This document shows positions 1-7,138 of a stretch of DNA of 10,362 nt, piece after piece; the stretch's first letter is position 1; each line of letters opens with the position of its first letter. The position numbers and the translations under genes are program-made. Under the pieces are notes generated by a model. It was not told the origin of the DNA. It was given only the letters and a program-made list of their open reading frames with translations, and searched no databases. The stretch spans positions 1-10,362 of the forward strand of contig CAJTYC010000082.1 in the NCBI GenBank assembly GCA_910584185.1, read 5' to 3'. The stretch comes from an uncultured Muribaculaceae bacterium (lineage in GTDB: Bacteria > Bacteroidota > Bacteroidia > Bacteroidales > Muribaculaceae).

Positions 1-47
1 CCAGTGCGCGATGCACCTTGGCTTCGCGACGTTGCATCGCGCACTGG
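1..47. repeat. 15-bp perfect inverted repeat (hairpin), cut by the window edge
   Basis: CCAGTGCGCGATGCA at 1-15 is exactly complementary to TGCATCGCGCACTGG at 33-47, with a 17-nt loop. Three further G residues follow at 48-50, so the stem may continue to the left of the window. It lies about 185-230 nt past the amylase stop. No T-tract is visible on the plus side; the minus side is outside the window. It could be a terminator stem, an intergenic palindromic repeat or the edge of a mobile element. Confidence 0.7.
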
Positions 48-120
48 GGGTAAGGAGGCGCCGCCGACGTGCTGAGTCAGAAATAGGAGGTGGTGCCGTT
101 GACGACCATTGTGAATATGC
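48..120. other. Spacer between two hairpins, no gene seen
   Basis: Together with 159-231, this is non-coding in either direction as far as can be seen. The plus-strand frame across it is arginine-rich, overlaps both hairpins and the amylase 3' end, and resembles no family. 159-231 is the AT-rich start of the amylase 3' untranslated region. Confidence 0.4.
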
Positions 121-158
121 GAGAGTGGCGGTGCACTCTTTTGTGCGCCGCCACTCTC
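121..158 (-). terminator. Strong stem-loop downstream of the amylase, candidate terminator or 3'-end stabiliser
   Basis: GAGAGTGGCGGTGCAC at 121-136 pairs with GTGCGCCGCCACTCTC at 143-158. The stem has 16 pairs, only one of them imperfect (T132 opposite G147), and a 6-nt loop. It begins about 74 nt after the amylase TGA at 232-234 in the direction of transcription. The sequence after the stem on the minus strand (GCATATTCAC) has no U-tract, so a classical intrinsic terminator is not shown. Protection of the 3' end or transcript processing fits as well. Confidence 0.5.
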
Positions 159-231
159 TATTGTTGATATGGAGTTTATTGGATTCTTCCTTTTTCTTAA
201 GGTTTCTTCTGACTATTCTGTTTTGGTTTTA

Positions 232-3200
232 TCAGAGGATCACTTTTACGCCGTTGCAGATGTAGAAGCCTTTGGGGAGGTCGAAGGTGTTGGTGCCTTC
301 TGTCACGTTGAGGGTTCTTACCTTGCCGTCGATGCTTGCTACTGTCACGAAGGTCTCAGTGTTGCTCACCACTACGAGCTGGCCGTTGTAGCCGTACACG
401 TTGAGCTGCGAGGGGATCGACACAGAATTGATCATCGATGAGAATGCTCCTATCCTACCGCTCGGACCATAGATGGCATTGTTCTCCCAGGTTAAGTCAC
501 CAGTCTGGCCGTTGCCGTTGAAGATAATCATCGGGTTGCTCATCTCCTTATCGGGAGTGTACTCGTAGTGGTAAAGAGTTTGTCCCTGATACTGCACAGT
601 CTCGGTGAGCTGCTTTCCGGGCCATGCACCGGTAAACGCGTTAGCTTCCTGATGGTTGTCATCCCAAGCGTAAGCATTTATTGTAGACCAGTTGTCGTCG
701 TTACGGAAGTAAGCGTGCCATTTCTCCACTATCGGGCCATCCACGTATGTATATGTGAATGAACTGCGGGTCTCACCCGCTTCATTGCATGCGTAGGCGT
801 TGATAGTGGTAGTGGTTGAGATAGAGATGGGGCCGGTATACTTGGTGCTTGAAGTGCTTGCAGCCGAGCCGTCGAGAGTGTAGTAGATATCGGTGGCGGG
901 AGAAGCGTTGAGTGTCACCTTAATCGGATTGTTGAACTGAGTGCCGCTGCCGGGAGTCGCAGTGATGGTCGGAGCCTTGGGGCCACGGTTCACCTCAATT
1001 TCCTTGACACCGGTGCCACCGTCATATTCGAAGTATACATCACCGGTAATTCCTGTGATATCGGCTGTCTTATTGTTTCCGTTGATGAAGATGACACTGA
1101 GACTTGTCTCCACATCAGAGAAAGACTGATAGTAGAAAGTACGACCATCAATTACTTCAGTGGCAGTCATAGTCTTGCCGGGCCATGCACCATTGAATTC
1201 GGTTTTACCCTCCCAAGCGTACAGAGCGGGAGCTGAGGGAGCTGTAACATACACAGTGATTGCTGCATTCGGGTCAACTTTCTTGTAAGTCACGCTGCCG
1301 TTGGCGTTACCCTCCTTGCCGGTTGCAGTCCAGGTAACGGTCACAGACTCGCCATAGCTCATGCCCTCGCCCACAGTGAATGTCTTTGTCTCGCCCGACT
1401 TGATGGTCTGCTGAGCCTGGTTGCCTACCTTGATAGTACCTGAAGTTGCACCAGCTGTAAGGTTGGCAGTCACAGTGAGAGTCTCGGTCTTGAAGCTACC
1501 GCCGTTAGGGCTGAAAGTCATGCCTACGCTCTCGTCGACAGCATCTTCTTTGGTGTAGAAAAACTCTGTGCCGGGGTCGGTGCAAGTCACGCTGCCACCC
1601 TTAGCCACAGGGCTTGTAGCGTAGATGAACTTGCCATCATCAACTACCTTGCCACCCTTCCAGTCCTTAACGAGGACACGGAGCTGACCCTGAGTCTGGG
1701 GAGCGTCAACGGTGATAGTACCGCCTCCATTATAAGTCTTACCGGTAACGATATCGGTGTAAGTACCTGCGGGGACATTGCTGAAAGTAGCGCCACCATT
1801 CACTGCCACGAGCACATAAGATTCATCCTTATAAGCGCGTTTGAACGCCCAACCGCCTTCATTGGCCTTACAGTCGTCGAAAGTATACTGGCCCTTGCGG
1901 AGAGCGGGCACTGCAGCACGGATTTTGTTGAGCTGCTGGATGTGATGCGCGAGGTCACCGTTGAGAGTCTCGGCCACCTGACCTGTAGCGGTATAATTAG
2001 CGAAGTCAGTGGCTTCGACGCTACCCTCAAGATAATGACCGAAATATGCACGGCCTGTCTCACTGAGCTTGGTACCCATACCATTGTCAATTACCTTACC
2101 GGCCTGGAACTCAACCTCCGAACCGTAATAGATACATGGTATACCACGGAAAGTAAACATCCAAGAAAGGTTCTCAGCCCACTGCGCTGTGCCGCCGTTG
2201 AAGCGGATGCCGTCGTTGGGGCCGGGACCATAGTCGTGGGAGTCCACGTAGACAACATTGAACGATGCATCGTTGTAATAGTTATCCTGTTGTATCAAGC
2301 CCTGGATCGCACCGACGTTAGAGAAGCTGTAATGAATGGGGAAGTCAATCACATTGAAGCCCGATGCCTGCGAATAGTCAGGCTCATGCCATTTGCCATC
2401 CTGCATCAGAACATTGTTGGAGCGGGGTTTGTCTTCGGTGTCCTTCTCGCAGACTGCCATAGGACCCACGGGGGAGTCGTGCCCTTCGGGCAAGTTCTGC
2501 TCACGCCACCAAGCGGGATCGCCGTTGAACTCGTCGAGAAGCGACTGATCAGACTTCCATGTATAGAAATAGCTCGAAAGATTAGGTTGGCTGCGATAAA
2601 CCACACTTCCTTGGAAACGCTGGCACACCTCGCCAAACATATAGAAATCAATGCCATTAAGACGTTTCTTCTTCACTTCCGGACGGTTGGCAATCTCGTG
2701 GAACTTAGGTATGAACTGCTTGTTGAATGTCAGCGGAGAAATATGGCCTGATGTGTCGATACGGAAAGCATCAACACCCATCTCGATGAATTTGCCATAG
2801 CATTCCACCACATATTCTGCCACTGCGTCGTTCTCCGTATTGAGGTCCACACAGTCACCTGCGATTTGACCCCACCAACGGTTGGGGAGGTCCCAGTTCC
2901 AACCTGTGCCGTAGTGATGGTAATGGTTGTTAGGTTCGTACTGGGGATTCTTGAAATATTTCCAACGCACGGAATACTGTGTCTCAGGCCCGTCATTGGG
3001 AAGCTTCCAATACGAGGCACCGCCGAGCTTCTCATTGTCGGGGAGCATACACGCCTCTATGCTTGCCTGATTGCGGATGTTCTGATTACGTGTGAAGAGA
3101 GGGTTTAGCTTTGACTCGCCGAAGTTACCGGTATGCTGGAGCACAACATCAAGCACAATCTTCATACCCTTGGCGTGAGCTGCATCAATGAGATCTTGAA

Positions 3201-3606
3201 AGTCGACATCTTCTGAGCAGCCCCATTCCTTACGGCTCTCGTAGCGGAGATCTACCTTCGAGAAGTCCATAGCATGGTAGCCGTGATAGTCAATACCGGA
3301 TCCATTCTGTACTATCGGGGTGATCCAGATAGCAGTGAAGCCAAGAGCCTTGATATAGTCGAGCTTGTCGATAAGACCTTTGAAGTCACCGCGCCATGCG
3401 GGGTCTTTAGAGGCAATCTGCTGTGCCTGCTTATCCCAGGTGCAGACATTGTTCATGGGATCACCGTCGTAGAAACGGGTTGTCATCGCGAAGTAGATTG
3501 TCTCATCGCGGAAGTCCGTGCGGTCGCCCACAAAAGTTGCGGCTTGCGCAGAAAATGCGGCTGCCGCGAGTCCGCAGGCAGCTGCAAGTCTTGTAAAATT
3601 ATTCAT
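232..3606 (-). CDS. Secreted multidomain GH13 alpha-amylase with CBM26-like modules and T9SS-like tail
   Basis: Predicted to hydrolyse alpha-1,4 linkages of starch or related glucans outside the cytoplasm. Residues 1-22 form a signal peptide with an AQA cleavage site. Its only cysteine (C11) lies too early in the hydrophobic core for a convincing lipobox, so this is not a SusG-like lipoprotein. All four GH13 regions are present: DVVLQH 153-158, FRIDTSGH 281-288 (nucleophile D284), FGEV 324-327 (acid/base E326) and VDSHD 454-458 (D458). A beta-rich domain C follows to about 645. Then come an Ig-like domain at about 694-778, a CBM26-like module at about 781-870 (YAWEG, GAWPG), a chitobiase/HexA C-terminal-type domain at about 876-955 (IYYTLDGS), a second CBM26-like module at about 960-1045 (GAWPGK), and a sorting-type end at about 1062-1124 (VASIDGK, DLPKGFYI). 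No SusC/D/E neighbours are visible. ATG 3606 is chosen because the signal peptide starts there. Amylase is secure; module names and the T9SS route are inference. Confidence 0.95.
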   Translation of the reverse strand: MNNFTRLAAACGLAAAAFSAQAATFVGDRTDFRDETIYFAMTTRFYDGDPMNNVCTWDKQAQQIASKDPAWRGDFKGLIDKLDYIKALGFTAIWITPIVQNGSGIDYHGYHAMDFSKVDLRYESRKEWGCSEDVDFQDLIDAAHAKGMKIVLDVVLQHTGNFGESKLNPLFTRNQNIRNQASIEACMLPDNEKLGGASYWKLPNDGPETQYSVRWKYFKNPQYEPNNHYHHYGTGWNWDLPNRWWGQIAGDCVDLNTENDAVAEYVVECYGKFIEMGVDAFRIDTSGHISPLTFNKQFIPKFHEIANRPEVKKKRLNGIDFYMFGEVCQRFQGSVVYRSQPNLSSYFYTWKSDQSLLDEFNGDPAWWREQNLPEGHDSPVGPMAVCEKDTEDKPRSNNVLMQDGKWHEPDYSQASGFNVIDFPIHYSFSNVGAIQGLIQQDNYYNDASFNVVYVDSHDYGPGPNDGIRFNGGTAQWAENLSWMFTFRGIPCIYYGSEVEFQAGKVIDNGMGTKLSETGRAYFGHYLEGSVEATDFANYTATGQVAETLNGDLAHHIQQLNKIRAAVPALRKGQYTFDDCKANEGGWAFKRAYKDESYVLVAVNGGATFSNVPAGTYTDIVTGKTYNGGGTITVDAPQTQGQLRVLVKDWKGGKVVDDGKFIYATSPVAKGGSVTCTDPGTEFFYTKEDAVDESVGMTFSPNGGSFKTETLTVTANLTAGATSGTIKVGNQAQQTIKSGETKTFTVGEGMSYGESVTVTWTATGKEGNANGSVTYKKVDPNAAITVYVTAPSAPALYAWEGKTEFNGAWPGKTMTATEVIDGRTFYYQSFSDVETSLSVIFINGNNKTADITGITGDVYFEYDGGTGVKEIEVNRGPKAPTITATPGSGTQFNNPIKVTLNASPATDIYYTLDGSAASTSSTKYTGPISISTTTTINAYACNEAGETRSSFTYTYVDGPIVEKWHAYFRNDDNWSTINAYAWDDNHQEANAFTGAWPGKQLTETVQYQGQTLYHYEYTPDKEMSNPMIIFNGNGQTGDLTWENNAIYGPSGRIGAFSSMINSVSIPSQLNVYGYNGQLVVVSNTETFVTVASIDGKVRTLNVTEGTNTFDLPKGFYICNGVKVIL

Positions 3607-3661
3607 AGAAATTGAATATAACGTAGGTTATTAGTTAACTGAAGAATTGGTTTGAAAAACG

Positions 3662-3680
3662 TTCCGCCTCACGAGCGGAA
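3662..3680 (-). other. Stem-loop at the predicted 5' end of the amylase mRNA
   Basis: TTCCGC at 3662-3667 and GCGGAA at 3675-3680 form a perfect 6-bp stem with a 7-nt loop. Read on the minus strand it begins 6 nt downstream of the predicted -7 box at 3687-3694, so it would sit at the very 5' end of the transcript. A 5'-terminal stem can protect mRNA from decay; a DNA operator is the alternative. Confidence 0.45.
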
Positions 3681-3686
3681 TCTTGG

Positions 3687-3722
3687 CAAAACTATAGGCA
3701 AAAAGTTGTCTACAGCTTGCAA
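3687..3722 (-). promoter_or_regulatory. Predicted Bacteroidota promoter of the amylase
   Basis: The minus strand reads TAGTTTTG at 3694-3687, a full match to the Bacteroidota -7 consensus TAnnTTTG. The best -33 candidate is TTG at 3722-3720, but the spacing of 25 nt is longer than usual, so the -33 element is weak. Transcription would start near 3680, leaving a leader of about 75 nt. No Shine-Dalgarno sequence precedes ATG 3606, as is normal in this phylum. Confidence 0.5.
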
Positions 3723-3786
3723 TCCATGGTTTAGGTCTTAAATTCGGCCCAAAGTTCGGCAATTATTATCAAACTGCCAAGAAAAT

Positions 3787-3800
3787 ATGTTTTAAAACAT
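3787..3800. promoter_or_regulatory. 14-bp perfect AT-rich palindrome, possible operator
   Basis: ATGTTTTAAAACAT is self-complementary over all 14 bases. It lies about 65 bp upstream of the candidate -33 element of the amylase promoter. A dimeric regulator could bind here, but no regulator gene is in the window and AT-rich palindromes also arise by chance. Confidence 0.3.
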
Positions 3801-3835
3801 GTAAAAAATTATTTTCTTAGTTGTCATACAAATGG

Positions 3836-4001
3836 AACGGCGATTTTCAATCATAGCTGTCAACTTATTATTACCAACTCGCATCCGAAGTAAAGGAACA
3901 TATAAATTATCAGAAACGCGGAACGCGCCTTTGGACACGAGTTGTAAAAAATAGTTGACAGCTATGATTTTCAATCGCCATTGTGGATTGAAAATCGCCG
4001 T
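3836..4001. repeat. Nested inverted-repeat element (MITE-like or structured RNA)
   Basis: Outer arms: ACGGCGATTTTCAATC at 3837-3852 and its exact complement at 3986-4001 (16 bp). Inner arms: TCATAGCTGTCAACT at 3851-3865 and AGTTGACAGCTATGA at 3953-3967 (15 bp, exact). Innermost: CAACTCG 3875-3881 with CGAGTTG 3938-3944, and a small CGCG-GAA-CGCG hairpin at 3917-3927. An extra copy of GATTTTCAATC at 3966-3976 can pair instead with 3986-3996, so at least two folds compete. No target-site duplication is obvious. A 60-codon minus-strand frame crossing it looks incidental. Confidence 0.7.
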
Positions 4002-4009
4002 GTTTTTTT
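3966..4009 (+). terminator. Terminator-like hairpin plus T7 on the plus strand
   Basis: GATTTTCAATC 3966-3976 and GATTGAAAATC 3986-3996 form a perfect 11-bp stem with a 9-nt loop. Six bases later comes a run of seven T at 4003-4009. This is oriented for plus-strand transcription, although no plus-strand gene is seen upstream. It may stop antisense RNA from running into the protease gene, or it may be a by-product of the repeat element. Confidence 0.35.
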
Positions 4010-4020
4010 CGGGGGCGAGT

Positions 4021-4037
4021 TGGAAATCGCCTTTCCA
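4021..4037 (-). other. Short hairpin directly after the protease stop codon
   Basis: TGGAAA 4021-4026 and TTTCCA 4032-4037 form a 6-bp stem with a 5-nt loop (TCGCC), 2 nt past the TAA of the protease. There is no U-tract after it on the minus strand. Its inner bases (GGAAATCGCC) resemble part of the GAAAATCGCC arm of the neighbouring repeat element, so it may be a decayed extra copy. Confidence 0.35.
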
Positions 4038-4039
4038 TT

Positions 4040-6298
4040 TTAGTTGCCGGCTTGGAACTTCAGGGTTCGGGTGGCTGCTGTTGAGGTGGCTTTCAGCACG
4101 TAGGTGCCGGGCTGGAGAGTTGTGACATCTATTGTCAATGTGCCGTTGTCACCTTTGCATTGCATCATCTTCACTCCCTGCAGGGAATAGATTGCAGCAG
4201 ACACTGCATCTTGTGCCGGCGAGAATATTTCCATAAAGCCATTGCCGTGATTTGTTATCATCAAGGCTTCGGGGGAGTCAGCCGGGAGCGTGGCGATATC
4301 AGAGGTCATCAGGCTCTTCTTCACGCCGGCGAGAGCATCCACCTTGCCGTGTCCCCAGCCTACGGAGCTGAATTCCGGTTCGGCGGCGGTCTGACGAGCT
4401 ATGTCGATAATCTGCGAATAGCTGAGGTCAGGGTTCGCCTGACGCCAGAGGGCTGCTATGCCGGCCATATGAGGAGATGCCTGCGATGTGCCTGCACATG
4501 ATGTCCAGTAATAAGACTTCAACTTACCCTTGTCGGTATATGTATATTCCAAAGGATAATAATAAAGAGCTTCGCCATAACGAGACATGTGGGTATTGCG
4601 CGAACTGATAATAACCTGACCGGGTGTGCAGATGTCGGGCATAGTCCTGCCGTCGGGGGTCTCACCATAAGAGGAGAAATAGCTCACGTCGCCGATGGTG
4701 CCGTCAGGATAACCCGAACCGGCCACATTGGCTGTCACATAACTTCCCACGCATAGAGTATTGGGGCCTGAGGCCATGTTGCTGTTGGTGCCGGCGCCGT
4801 CGGGCACATCGAGACCTTGCAGGCCATTGCTGCCAAGATTCATGTAAGTGCCGTCGCAATACATGAATATCTTTTTACCCGGCACACCCTTTACATTGAT
4901 ACGCACAAAATTCTTTATGGCATAGGTGTATGATTTGGCGTTGAGAAACATGGCGAGCTGCGCAGTGTAGCGGTTGTTATATCCGTTCACTCCGCATATT
5001 CCGCCCATGAAACTGTTGGAATATATATTCTGGAAATCCGTGCCCGACCTTATAATTTCGGCATTCGATGTATCTACATAATTACTGACATTAGAGCCTT
5101 GGGCCACATATGCAGCCTTTTGGGTGGGTATGTCAAATGAATACACCACTTCGCCATCGTTGGTAACGTCAACAATATCAAGCGATACCTCAAACGGAGT
5201 ATCATCCTCACCCCAAATCTCCACCGGGCTGTAACACTGGAAATAGCTGTCTACGTAACTGGAGTTCGGGCTCTTAAGCGCAAGAGTCTTCACATACGGA
5301 TCTTGGTCGGAAAGCTCCTTAATTATGGAAATCGGTGTGTCGCGTTCGTTGCCGGCAGAGAGGCACACCACCAAGTCATATTTCTCCGCAATATCATTGA
5401 GAGCCTCGGTAAATTCGTCGGAGCCGTCGTGAGGGCCGACGTTGTCGCCAAACGAGAGGTTGAATACACCCGGCTTGCCCTGTTCCTGCACATACTTGCC
5501 GAAACGTTCGAGTGCATCAAGAATCTGAGCCGGATAACCGGGGCCACCGGCTGCAAAAATCTCCGCACCGGGAGCGACACCGCGGTAGTCCGGTGCATCT
5601 GGGTCAGAGTCATCCTTGAAGCTGCCACTTATAATGCCGAGCACATGAGTGCCGTGCGATTCTTCTTTGTTATCGCTTGTGTAATCACGTATCTTCTGGG
5701 GCGTATCGCAAACCTCGGGCACTGCGCTGTTGCGCGACGGATAGCCGAGGAAAACCTTGATGCGCGGGTCACCATTCTCATCGCAAAAGTTTATATGGTT
5801 AGGGTCGAGTCCGGAGTCATAAAGGCCTACAATCACACCTGTGCCATCGTAAGGCATATCGAGACCGTTGCCATGATGCACGTCGTCAACGTGAGAGAAG
5901 GGAAGCGCGGTCATGTTGGTGTGCTTCAATTTCACCGAGAGCTGCGCACCACGCACACCCTCGGCAGCTGCCACGGCGGTAGCCTTATCTACAGGCACGC
6001 TCACTATGGCGGTGCGAGTGCCCACGAGGCTCACAATCTCCCCTCCCCTTTCGCGGATTGCATCGAGAGCAGACTCAGAGTCATAACGGATTATGACCTG
6101 CACATTGTCAGAGACCGCATCCAAGTCAGAGAGGATAGCCTTGCCGGGAGCACCGGACAGCAACCTGCGGTTGTTATCAGAGAGGGCGGACCTCAACTCA
6201 CCGAGACGGATTTGGTCGGCAACACGAAACTCCACCTGAGCCGAGCCTGCCAAGGCAGTCAGCAATATGGGAGCTGTAATTAGTAATTTTCTAATCAT
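4040..6298 (-). CDS. Secreted S8 subtilisin-like serine protease, CspA-like, with T9SS-like tail
   Basis: Exported serine endopeptidase of 752 residues from the chosen start. A signal peptide covers residues 1-21 (LLITAPILLTALAGSA). A probable inhibitory prodomain covers about 65-128. The catalytic triad is D161 (YDSGLDPNH), H215 (SHGTHVLGI) and S605 (AGTSQASPH), with oxyanion N317 (SAGNE). The N317-S605 gap is far longer than in subtilisin. An inserted beta-rich segment with IWGEDDTPFEVS near 361-372 resembles CspA/lactocepin-like S8 enzymes. Residues about 676-752 (IYSLQGVKM, DVTTLQPGTYVLKA, TLKFQ) look like a T9SS type A sorting domain. An in-frame extension back to GTG 6406 is rejected because it would put the start upstream of the promoter at 6362-6391 and bury the signal peptide. 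The upstream gene ends 124 bp away, so this gene probably has its own promoter. Substrate is unknown. Confidence 0.95.
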   Translation of the reverse strand: MIRKLLITAPILLTALAGSAQVEFRVADQIRLGELRSALSDNNRRLLSGAPGKAILSDLDAVSDNVQVIIRYDSESALDAIRERGGEIVSLVGTRTAIVSVPVDKATAVAAAEGVRGAQLSVKLKHTNMTALPFSHVDDVHHGNGLDMPYDGTGVIVGLYDSGLDPNHINFCDENGDPRIKVFLGYPSRNSAVPEVCDTPQKIRDYTSDNKEESHGTHVLGIISGSFKDDSDPDAPDYRGVAPGAEIFAAGGPGYPAQILDALERFGKYVQEQGKPGVFNLSFGDNVGPHDGSDEFTEALNDIAEKYDLVVCLSAGNERDTPISIIKELSDQDPYVKTLALKSPNSSYVDSYFQCYSPVEIWGEDDTPFEVSLDIVDVTNDGEVVYSFDIPTQKAAYVAQGSNVSNYVDTSNAEIIRSGTDFQNIYSNSFMGGICGVNGYNNRYTAQLAMFLNAKSYTYAIKNFVRINVKGVPGKKIFMYCDGTYMNLGSNGLQGLDVPDGAGTNSNMASGPNTLCVGSYVTANVAGSGYPDGTIGDVSYFSSYGETPDGRTMPDICTPGQVIISSRNTHMSRYGEALYYYPLEYTYTDKGKLKSYYWTSCAGTSQASPHMAGIAALWRQANPDLSYSQIIDIARQTAAEPEFSSVGWGHGKVDALAGVKKSLMTSDIATLPADSPEALMITNHGNGFMEIFSPAQDAVSAAIYSLQGVKMMQCKGDNGTLTIDVTTLQPGTYVLKATSTAATRTLKFQAGN

Positions 6299-6312
6299 TG
6301 CTTGAAACTTTA

Positions 6313-6359
6313 GCGTCCGCAAAAAAACAAAATAACACTGCAACAGATGATGCGGACGC
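6313..6359 (-). other. 9-bp inverted repeat in the protease leader
   Basis: GCGTCCGCA at 6313-6321 is exactly complementary to TGCGGACGC at 6351-6359, separated by 29 bases. The upstream arm starts 2 nt after the -7 box, so it overlaps the likely transcription start. It could be a 5' stem enclosing an AU-rich loop or a two-site operator. It is also 63 nt past the GH25 stop, but no U-tract follows it on the minus strand. Confidence 0.45.
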
Positions 6360-6361
6360 CA

Positions 6362-6391
6362 CAAAGTTACAAAAAAAAATGAAAATTCAAA
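6362..6391 (-). promoter_or_regulatory. Predicted Bacteroidota promoter of the S8 protease
   Basis: The minus strand reads TTTG at 6391-6388 (-33), an 18-nt spacer with a run of nine T, then TAACTTTG at 6369-6362 (-7). Both boxes and the spacing fit the Bacteroidota sigma-ABfr consensus. Transcription would start near 6355, about 57 nt before ATG 6298. This supports the shorter start for the protease. Confidence 0.65.
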
Positions 6392-6422
6392 GAAATTCCA
6401 GTCCACTTTCTCAAAAATTGGT

Positions 6423-7127
6423 CTACGGCAGGGATTGGCCGGCGTAGACGTTGAGGTCCACGTCGCCTCTTATGCCTGGCACCTTGCCGTGGTGGTCGTA
6501 TTGCCAGAAAGTCCAGTCAGTGTTCATCGAATTGTCGGTAAACTGGCATATCCACAACGGCATACCCTCGAAGTCACGCAGCAGGTATTTCTCATATCCT
6601 TGGCGATTGGAATAGAACATGACCCGGTGTCCACGCATGTTGAGATACTCCACCATGAGCTGCAATCGGGTGCGGATGGAGTCGAGCGGCACCCCCTTGG
6701 CATTACCCGAATCCTCCACATCAATCACCAGACCGAGGTCGAGAGGCCGAGGGCCAACCACGCGGAGCAGATTATTGGCCTGCTCCACACCATCCTTGTC
6801 GAAGCGGAAGAAATGATATGCACCCGTCTTTAGGCCGGCATGACGCGCCTTATTATAGTTGAGCACAAAATTCTCGTCGCGGAAGTCAGTACCCTCCGAA
6901 GCCTTGATAAACACAAACTGAAAACCGGCGTCGGCCGCGGCCTTGAAATTCGCATAGCCATTATGCGCGGAGATATCGAATCCTCGCACCGGAAACCGCT
7001 CATGGTCGACATAAGGGGGCGTGGAGACATAATAATGCCAAGCCCACCAGATCGCGCCACCCAACAAGAGTAGCACGCCCAAGAAGGCCCCGGCCACAAT
7101 CATATCTTTTCTCGGTATCTTCAACAT
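6423..7127 (-). CDS. Membrane-anchored GH25 lysozyme (N-acetylmuramidase)
   Basis: GH25 enzymes cleave the beta-1,4 bond between MurNAc and GlcNAc in peptidoglycan. The protein has 234 residues. A short basic N-terminus (KIPRKD) leads into one transmembrane helix at about 9-31, and the single catalytic domain fills 46-234. There is no signal peptidase site, so it should stay anchored in the inner membrane with the domain in the periplasm. Family landmarks: GFDISAHNG at 49-57 (D51), FIKASEGTDF at 73-82, GAYHFFRF at 102-109, DVED at 136-139 (catalytic D136/E138 pair), FYSN at 171-174, FWQY at 207-210 and the closing GDVDLN at 221-226. It starts 11 bp after the stop of the GT-C-like gene and is surely co-transcribed with it. 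No phage genes (holin, tail) surround it, so a host envelope role fits better than a phage endolysin. Confidence 0.95.
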   Translation of the reverse strand: MLKIPRKDMIVAGAFLGVLLLLGGAIWWAWHYYVSTPPYVDHERFPVRGFDISAHNGYANFKAAADAGFQFVFIKASEGTDFRDENFVLNYNKARHAGLKTGAYHFFRFDKDGVEQANNLLRVVGPRPLDLGLVIDVEDSGNAKGVPLDSIRTRLQLMVEYLNMRGHRVMFYSNRQGYEKYLLRDFEGMPLWICQFTDNSMNTDWTFWQYDHHGKVPGIRGDVDLNVYAGQSLP

Positions 7128-7138
7128 CTGCCAGAAAG

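Noticed and set aside
55..105. Imperfect direct repeat (GGAGGCGCCGCCGACG versus GGAGGTGGTGCCGTTGACG)
   Set aside because: Needs several mismatches and a length difference; within chance for a GC-rich stretch.
11..265. 84-codon plus-strand frame at the left edge
   Set aside because: Overlaps two hairpins and the amylase 3' end, arginine-rich at first, no family resemblance.
1942..2751. 269-codon plus-strand reading frame
   Set aside because: Antisense to the GH13 catalytic barrel, which has all four conserved regions intact; no family resemblance.
3792..3974. 60-codon minus-strand frame in the amylase-protease spacer
   Set aside because: It is built from the arms of the inverted repeats, has no -7 box suitably placed and no family resemblance; more likely a by-product of the repeat element.
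3836..4001. CRISPR array or IS element
   Set aside because: The repeated motif is in mixed orientation with irregular spacing, and no cas gene or transposase is present in the window.
5303..6283. 326-codon plus-strand reading frame
   Set aside because: It lies entirely opposite the protease catalytic region, has no recognisable domain and is rich in His/Arg/Cys as expected for an antisense shadow.
6299..6406. N-terminal extension of the protease to GTG 6406
   Set aside because: It would begin upstream of a good promoter and hide the signal peptide that starts at ATG 6298.
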